Source of the DNA: Clostridiales bacterium SIT11
GTDB taxonomy: Bacteria > Bacillota > Clostridia > Tissierellales > Peptoniphilaceae
Assembly (NCBI GenBank): GCA_001299455.1
Contig: CYUK01000003.1
Location: forward strand, 372,001-436,000
DNA length: 64,000 nt
Direction: 5' to 3'
The number at the start of each line of letters is the position of its first letter. Position 1 is the first letter of the stretch. A model generated the notes under the pieces. That model ran no database searches. It was not told the origin of the DNA and saw nothing but the letters and a program-made list of their open reading frames with translations. Position numbers and translations under genes: made by a program. This document shows, piece after piece, positions 59,240 to 64,000 of this stretch.

Positions 59240-60973
59240 TTATGACAACTGCCACTTTGCTGCCACTTGTCTTGCTTCAACAAATTTTTTGTAGATACCA
59301 TCAACTTGAATAAGTTCTTCATGTGTACCTTGTTGCGTTATCTTTCCATTAGCCAAGACAAGAATTTGATTTGCATTTTTTATGGTTTTTAGTCTGTGTG
59401 CAATCATTATTACAGTTTTATCTCTTGTAAGTTCTTCCATAGCAATCTGTAGTTTATCCTCATTTTCAGGGTCTACATTTGCAGTAGCTTCGTCAAAAAT
59501 AATAATCGGGGCATTTTTTATCATAGCCCTTGCTATAGATATTCTTTGTCTTTCTCCACCAGATAAACTTGCACCTCCCTCTCCTATAACTGTTTCATAT
59601 TGTTCAGGAAGTTTCATAATAAATTCATGACAACACGCTTTCTTTGCAGCTTCTATAACTTCCTCATGTGTAGCATCCGGCTTGGCAAACTTTATATTGT
59701 TCTCAATAGTGTCTTGAAATAAATAAACATTTTGAAAAACCATACTAATTTGTCTCATTAATGACTCCAATGAATATTCTTTAATATTATGTTTACCTAT
59801 GCTGATTTCTCCTTTCTCTACATCCCAAAATCTCGCTATCAAATTGCAAAATGTAGTTTTTCCAGCTCCTGAAGGTCCAACTATAGCTGTCATTTGGTTT
59901 TGTGGTATCTTGACAGAAATATCATCAAGGATTTTTTTGCCTGAATAAGAAAACTCCACATTATCAAAAGAAATATCGAAAGTAGTAGGCTTTATGTCTT
60001 TTCCATCAATATCCATCTGTGGAAATTTCTCTAACTTCTTTGTTTGCTCAATAGATCCACTAACAACTCTGAGAGAGGTTGTTGCACTTCCTGCCAATTT
60101 TATTTGAGAAAAAGCAAGAAAAGAAATTATAATCGTCATAACTGTATTTAAGAATGAGAGTTCTCCATTAAGATAAAAGAAAATACCTGCACCTATTATC
60201 AAAATGCTAAACAAATCCAAAAGAATATTTTGCAAAATCGTATAAGGTGTAAACAGTTTTTCACAATCAAGATTTATTTTTCTACTATTTTCAATAGCAT
60301 CTCTGACTTTTTCATCTCCTTTCCCTGTTAAATTGAAGGATTTTATAACAGCCATTCCACCTATTTGTTCTAAAATAGTGTCAACTAATTTTGCCGATGC
60401 CACTTGTCTTTTAGGAAGAACATTTCTTGACTTGTTTTCCATTTTTGAAAGAATTAATAAGTACAACAAGCATCCAATTGTAACAATAAGACCGATCCTC
60501 CATTCAAAAGCCAAAATCATTATTGTAAAAATTATTGTGTTAATAAAACCAGATAAGGTATTTACCATAACCATTGCCGCAGTATTTTCTACATCTTCCA
60601 AAACAGTTGTAGAAATTCCAACGATTTCACCAATATTATTTTCATTAAAGAATCCCATAGGTATTTTTTTGAGCATTTCACCTATTGCAACTCTTTTATT
60701 TGCCACCATAAAATAACTTGCATGGCATTGCTGTAACTGTGAATAATAATTTGCAACACTTCTGCCAACTATGCTTATAACAAGAAGTATCAAAGCAATC
60801 CATGCAGGTGTCATACTCATATCTTTTTCAACAATAGCTTTAACAATAATGTATATTGCACTGATTTGGAGCATGTGAAAAATTGCAAACAAGAAACTTA
60901 CCCATATAGAATGGTATACATTTTTCTTCTCATCACCTGAGAAGTCTAAAATTTTCTTTAAGGCACTTATCAT
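59240..60973 (-). CDS. ABC transporter half-molecule, IrtB/YbtQ-like
   Basis: Fused membrane-ATPase protein of 577 residues (six segments in residues 1-310, ATPase after). Walker A GPSGAGKTTFCNLIARFWD near residue 370, signature LSGGERQRISIARAM near residue 475, Walker B APIIIFDEATANVDPENE, switch His in IMIAHRLKTI. The ARFWD/AGYWD ending after Walker A is common in the IrtAB/YbtPQ subgroup, which imports siderophores despite an exporter fold. Overlaps the upstream partner gene by 4 bases: a heterodimer. Import role is inference. Confidence 0.9.
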   Translation of the reverse strand: MISALKKILDFSGDEKKNVYHSIWVSFLFAIFHMLQISAIYIIVKAIVEKDMSMTPAWIALILLVISIVGRSVANYYSQLQQCHASYFMVANKRVAIGEMLKKIPMGFFNENNIGEIVGISTTVLEDVENTAAMVMVNTLSGFINTIIFTIMILAFEWRIGLIVTIGCLLYLLILSKMENKSRNVLPKRQVASAKLVDTILEQIGGMAVIKSFNLTGKGDEKVRDAIENSRKINLDCEKLFTPYTILQNILLDLFSILIIGAGIFFYLNGELSFLNTVMTIIISFLAFSQIKLAGSATTSLRVVSGSIEQTKKLEKFPQMDIDGKDIKPTTFDISFDNVEFSYSGKKILDDISVKIPQNQMTAIVGPSGAGKTTFCNLIARFWDVEKGEISIGKHNIKEYSLESLMRQISMVFQNVYLFQDTIENNIKFAKPDATHEEVIEAAKKACCHEFIMKLPEQYETVIGEGGASLSGGERQRISIARAMIKNAPIIIFDEATANVDPENEDKLQIAMEELTRDKTVIMIAHRLKTIKNANQILVLANGKITQQGTHEELIQVDGIYKKFVEARQVAAKWQLS

Positions 60974-62712
60974 TTTATTTCACCATCCTTTACTCCAATA
61001 TGGGCATTCCACATCTTTTGGTATAACTCAGAATCTTCCATAAGTTCTTCATGCTTACCATGTGAAACAAGCTCTCCATTCTCAATTAAGAATATTTGTT
61101 CTGAATCTGTTATAGTTGATAATCTATGAGCAATAATAATCACCGTTTTATCTTTTATAAGCTTTGATAAAGCTTGCTTTATAATCACTTCATTTTCAGG
61201 ATCTATATATGAAGTAGCTTCATCAAGTATTACAATAGGTGCATTTTTGAGCATTGCTCTCGCTATTGATATTCTTTGCCTTTCTCCACCAGAAACATGG
61301 CTCCCACTACTTCCGACAACCGTATCGTAACCATGTTCCATTTTCATAATAAAATCATGACAACCCGATTTCTTAGCAATGTCTTCTACTTCTTTATCAC
61401 TGGCACTTGGATTGCCCATTCTTATATTCTCCCTAATACTTTCGTTGAACAAAAAATTATCCTGAGAAACAAAGGCGGTCAAACTATATAATTGCTTTAA
61501 TGGAATTTCCTTAAGATTGTGTCCACCAATATTTATATTTCCTTCCATGCTATCCCAATATCCAGCTATTAATTTTGCTAAAGTTGACTTGCCACTTCCA
61601 CTTGATCCAACAAAAGCCACTGTTGTCCCTTCTTTTATGTTTAGGGATATTCCATGAAGAATTTCTTTTTCTTCTTCATATCCAAACTTTACATTTTGTA
61701 AATCAATATTATATTGCTGGATAGTTACTTCTTTATCAGAATGCTTTTGTTCTTTTCCTTCTAAAATTAAGTTAATAGAATTAGCAATAGTTCCTATCTT
61801 AGCAAGACCATCAACAAAATTGATTGTTTCAAGTAAAGGTCCTGCAATACCTAAAGATAGAATAATTACAGATATAAATACTTCTGCACTTAAACTGCCG
61901 CTAATGTAGAAATACCAACCAAATGGAAGCACTGTGACCATTGTAGTAGGAGATATGTTTTTAGATAAAGATACAGGTAACTGACAGCTCTTCATCCATT
62001 CATAAAAGTATCTTGCATTTGCAATGACTTTATCTTTGTACTTTGCATACGATCTCTTGTCTTGATTAAATGTTTTTATCACTTCTATTCCATTAACATA
62101 CTCAATAATTGCAGAATTCATTTCTCGATTTACCTTTACAGATCCTTCATATTGAACAGCATAATTTTTCATTACGAGTCCCATAAAAAGCATCCCCACA
62201 GGAATGGATACTAATGATAAAAGAGCCATTCTCCAATCAAGAAATAATAAGTAAATAAATATACTCAAAGAACCTAAGAGATTCGATGTCATTTCAGGCA
62301 ACAGGTGAGCGAGCGGTTTCTCCATACTTTCAACCTGATCCACTATAATCTGCTTAAAGTTTCCGCTTGGAACAGAGATTATTTCTCCTAACGGCATCTT
62401 CGGAAGTTTATCAATCATTCTCAAGCGAATATCTTTCAATACACTAAAAGTCGCTTTATGAGATACAGATAACGCCGTAGAGTATAAAACAGATTTTAAA
62501 ATATAAGATAACAGACCTATTCCCATCCATAAAAAATAGACCTTGAAATCTGCAATTCCATTTAATAAATAGACTAAAATACGGCTTGCAGCAATGTATG
62601 GAACAATTCCGGCAATAACACCGATACTTGCTATAAATACAGATGTTTTTAACTTTGAATGTTCCTTATATGCAAGCTCCCACAATATTACAGCAGGACT
62701 TTTTTCTTTCAT
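60970..62712 (-). CDS. ABC transporter half-molecule, IrtA/YbtP-like
   Basis: Fused membrane-ATPase protein of 580 residues, partner of the next gene. Six segments in the first 310 residues; Walker A GSSGSGKSTLAKLIAGYWD near residue 370, Q-loop FVSQDNFLFNESIRENI, signature VSGGERQRISIARAM near residue 477, Walker B APIVILDEATSYIDPENE, switch His IIIAHRLSTI. Starts at ATG 62712 behind GGAGG. No siderophore-interacting domain is fused, unlike mycobacterial IrtA. Confidence 0.9.
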   Translation of the reverse strand: MKEKSPAVILWELAYKEHSKLKTSVFIASIGVIAGIVPYIAASRILVYLLNGIADFKVYFLWMGIGLLSYILKSVLYSTALSVSHKATFSVLKDIRLRMIDKLPKMPLGEIISVPSGNFKQIIVDQVESMEKPLAHLLPEMTSNLLGSLSIFIYLLFLDWRMALLSLVSIPVGMLFMGLVMKNYAVQYEGSVKVNREMNSAIIEYVNGIEVIKTFNQDKRSYAKYKDKVIANARYFYEWMKSCQLPVSLSKNISPTTMVTVLPFGWYFYISGSLSAEVFISVIILSLGIAGPLLETINFVDGLAKIGTIANSINLILEGKEQKHSDKEVTIQQYNIDLQNVKFGYEEEKEILHGISLNIKEGTTVAFVGSSGSGKSTLAKLIAGYWDSMEGNINIGGHNLKEIPLKQLYSLTAFVSQDNFLFNESIRENIRMGNPSASDKEVEDIAKKSGCHDFIMKMEHGYDTVVGSSGSHVSGGERQRISIARAMLKNAPIVILDEATSYIDPENEVIIKQALSKLIKDKTVIIIAHRLSTITDSEQIFLIENGELVSHGKHEELMEDSELYQKMWNAHIGVKDGEIK

Positions 62713-62747
62713 AATTTAACACCTCCATAATTGTATCCATTTTCATT

Positions 62748-64000
62748 TTATTTTAGAAATTCATATATTGTACCATCACAGTGTTTTATAAATTCAAAAT
62801 CATGTGTAATAATTATAATGAGTTTTCCTTCTCTCTCCATATCGTGTAGGAAATTAATTAATGTATTCATCTGTGGTTTACATAATCCACTTGTAGGCTC
62901 ATCTAAGATAATAATAGGTTTATTACTAAGCCTTGCTATAGCAATCAACAATCTTTGCTTCTCTCCTCCCGATAAACTTTGAGGATGTTTTTCAAGCTTT
63001 GATAATAATCCCATCTTTTCTAACATTTTTTCATTTAGGCTTTTATCTTCACTTACTGTTGATACTTCCGATAATACACTTTCTGTAAAAAGCTGGGAGC
63101 TAGGATCTTGCATTACCATAAAAATTTCTTTATTTTGTTTTGTAACTTTTTTTTGATTAACAAATACATATCCGTGACCTTTTGTAGTACCGGTCAATAA
63201 TTTAATGAAAGTACTTTTCCCTATTCCATTTTTTCCAATGATAAAATTTACTCCCTTATTAAAGGAAATACTAAAGTCAAAAATTTTATTCTTTTCGTAT
63301 TTTTTCTTAAAATTATGACATGATAAATCTCCATTGCTAAAATTATTTTTATCATCCAATAAATTCACTTTATAATATTTATTAATCTCTAAATCACTTT
63401 TCTCTATTTTATTAAATGTTCTAAGTCCATATCCTTCTGCAATAGCATTCAAATTATAATCATTTAAATCTTCTTTTTCGTATGAAATTAAAGACTCATT
63501 ATCAATAATACAGAGCCTATCCATTATATCTTTTAAATAAAATAATCTATGTTCCACAACAATTATTATCTTATTTAATTCTTTTAATTTCACTAAGGCT
63601 TCTTTTAACCTTTCTATAGATTCATTATCTAATGATGAAGATGGTTCATCTAATAAAATAATATCATTTTCAGAAATTGCACAAGCTGCAAGTGCTATCA
63701 TTTGCTTTTCTCCACCAGATAAATCAAATATATTTTTGTCTAATAAGTATTCTATATTTAAGAGTTTTGAGTATTTCTTTATTCTATTGATTATCTCTGA
63801 CTTGTCAGTATTTCTATTTTCTAGCTGAAAGGCTAACTCCTCAGTGGAATTCATACAGTAAAATTGAGATTTTGGATTTTGAAATACATTTGAAATAATA
63901 CATGATCTTTCAAATATATTTTTACTAAGTAAATCTAGGCTGTTATATTTTATTTCTCCATTAATATTAGCATCAAGGTATTCAGGTATTACTCCATTAA
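62748..64000 (-). CDS. ECF-type double ABC ATPase, 5' end outside window
   Basis: Energy-coupling-factor-like ATPase with two nucleotide-binding domains in one chain; 417 codons visible, the start lies beyond base 64000. First domain: Q-loop ISNVFQNPKSQFYCMNSTEE, signature LSGGEKQMIALAAC, Walker B IILLDEPSSSLD, His VVEHRL. Second domain: Walker A IIGKNGIGKSTFIKLLTG, Q-loop MVMQDPSSQLFTESVLSEV, signature LSGGEKQRLLIAIARL, Walker B PIIILDEPTSGL, His IIITHDF. Reading continues in frame to the edge, so an internal ATG at 63854 is not the start. EcfT and a substrate-binding S component would be expected to the right. Confidence 0.92.
   Translation of the reverse strand, partial: NGVIPEYLDANINGEIKYNSLDLLSKNIFERSCIISNVFQNPKSQFYCMNSTEELAFQLENRNTDKSEIINRIKKYSKLLNIEYLLDKNIFDLSGGEKQMIALAACAISENDIILLDEPSSSLDNESIERLKEALVKLKELNKIIIVVEHRLFYLKDIMDRLCIIDNESLISYEKEDLNDYNLNAIAEGYGLRTFNKIEKSDLEINKYYKVNLLDDKNNFSNGDLSCHNFKKKYEKNKIFDFSISFNKGVNFIIGKNGIGKSTFIKLLTGTTKGHGYVFVNQKKVTKQNKEIFMVMQDPSSQLFTESVLSEVSTVSEDKSLNEKMLEKMGLLSKLEKHPQSLSGGEKQRLLIAIARLSNKPIIILDEPTSGLCKPQMNTLINFLHDMEREGKLIIIITHDFEFIKHCDGTIYEFLK

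Overview
The window looks like a chromosomal segment of a low-to-moderate GC, anaerobic, fermentative Gram-positive bacterium of the clostridial/Tissierellia type (Peptoniphilaceae-like; this placement is an inference from gene content and style, not a match I could run). Supporting signs are strong AGGAGG ribosome sites, clostridial lysine-riboswitch control, copper-amine-oxidase-N stalk proteins, a PepC aminopeptidase, an NhaC-family carrier, an anaerobic-type thiS-F-G-H thiamine operon and many ferredoxin or radical-SAM proteins. Two base compositions are visible by eye: a moderate-GC host background (about 1-47 kb), and an AT-rich accessory island from about 47.3 kb to the right edge. A smaller compositional shift covers the 9.1-14.5 kb catabolic cluster.

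Layout. 0-7.1 kb: type I-E CRISPR-Cas effector operon on the minus strand (cas3, cse1, cse2, cas7e and the start of cas5e, which runs off the left edge). A degenerate two-repeat CRISPR remnant sits just upstream of cas3. 7.1-8.7 kb: a radical SAM protein and a PgeF/YlmD-family protein that lacks the usual zinc cysteine. 9.1-14.5 kb (+): a probable acyl-amino-acid utilisation operon (D-aminoacylase-like amidohydrolase, M20 amidohydrolase, YfcC-type carrier, OFA-type MFS carrier) behind two LacI/CcpA-like operators. 14.5-17.4 kb (-): thiS-thiF-thiG-thiH behind a promoter followed at once by a terminator-like hairpin. 17.5-23.9 kb: exonuclease III, an AIM24-family protein, a purine/nucleoside salvage operon (aromatic-acid-exporter-like protein, xpt, nucleoside hydrolase, PfkB sugar kinase), and a ferredoxin-type aldo-keto reductase. 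24-26.5 kb: an NhaC-family carrier under a lysine riboswitch, and a cupin. 26.6-31.4 kb: envelope and secreted proteins (lipoprotein, SGNH hydrolase, stalk-domain protein). 31.5-47.1 kb: PepC, LytTR/DUF3021 pair, SNF-family carrier, thioesterase, MFS carrier, 3-hydroxyacyl-CoA dehydrogenase, DUF2254 protein, a second stalk-domain protein, a NarL-type two-component system with an ABC exporter, and a split chromate transporter.

The AT-rich island (47.3-64 kb) appears to be a stack of integrative elements in different states of decay. The left part has an AbiE-type toxin-antitoxin pair with a perfect 14-bp operator palindrome, a 380-bp region packed with inverted repeats and two copies of an oriT-like motif next to a DUF3847 mobilisation gene (no relaxase is left), then an ABC transporter with a two-component system. 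The right part begins with a C-terminal fragment of metG, a possible att core and phased integrase arm sites. These are followed by a Tn916-type integrase and excisionase, a decayed coding remnant, a sigma-70-like regulator behind a leader-peptide attenuator, and cargo of a MATE exporter, two IrtA/IrtB-like ABC half-transporters and an ECF-type ATPase cut by the right edge. The parts of most interest are the oriT-like duplication, the metG/att junction, the leader-peptide attenuator, the degenerate CRISPR mini-array and the apparent ATC start of cas3.
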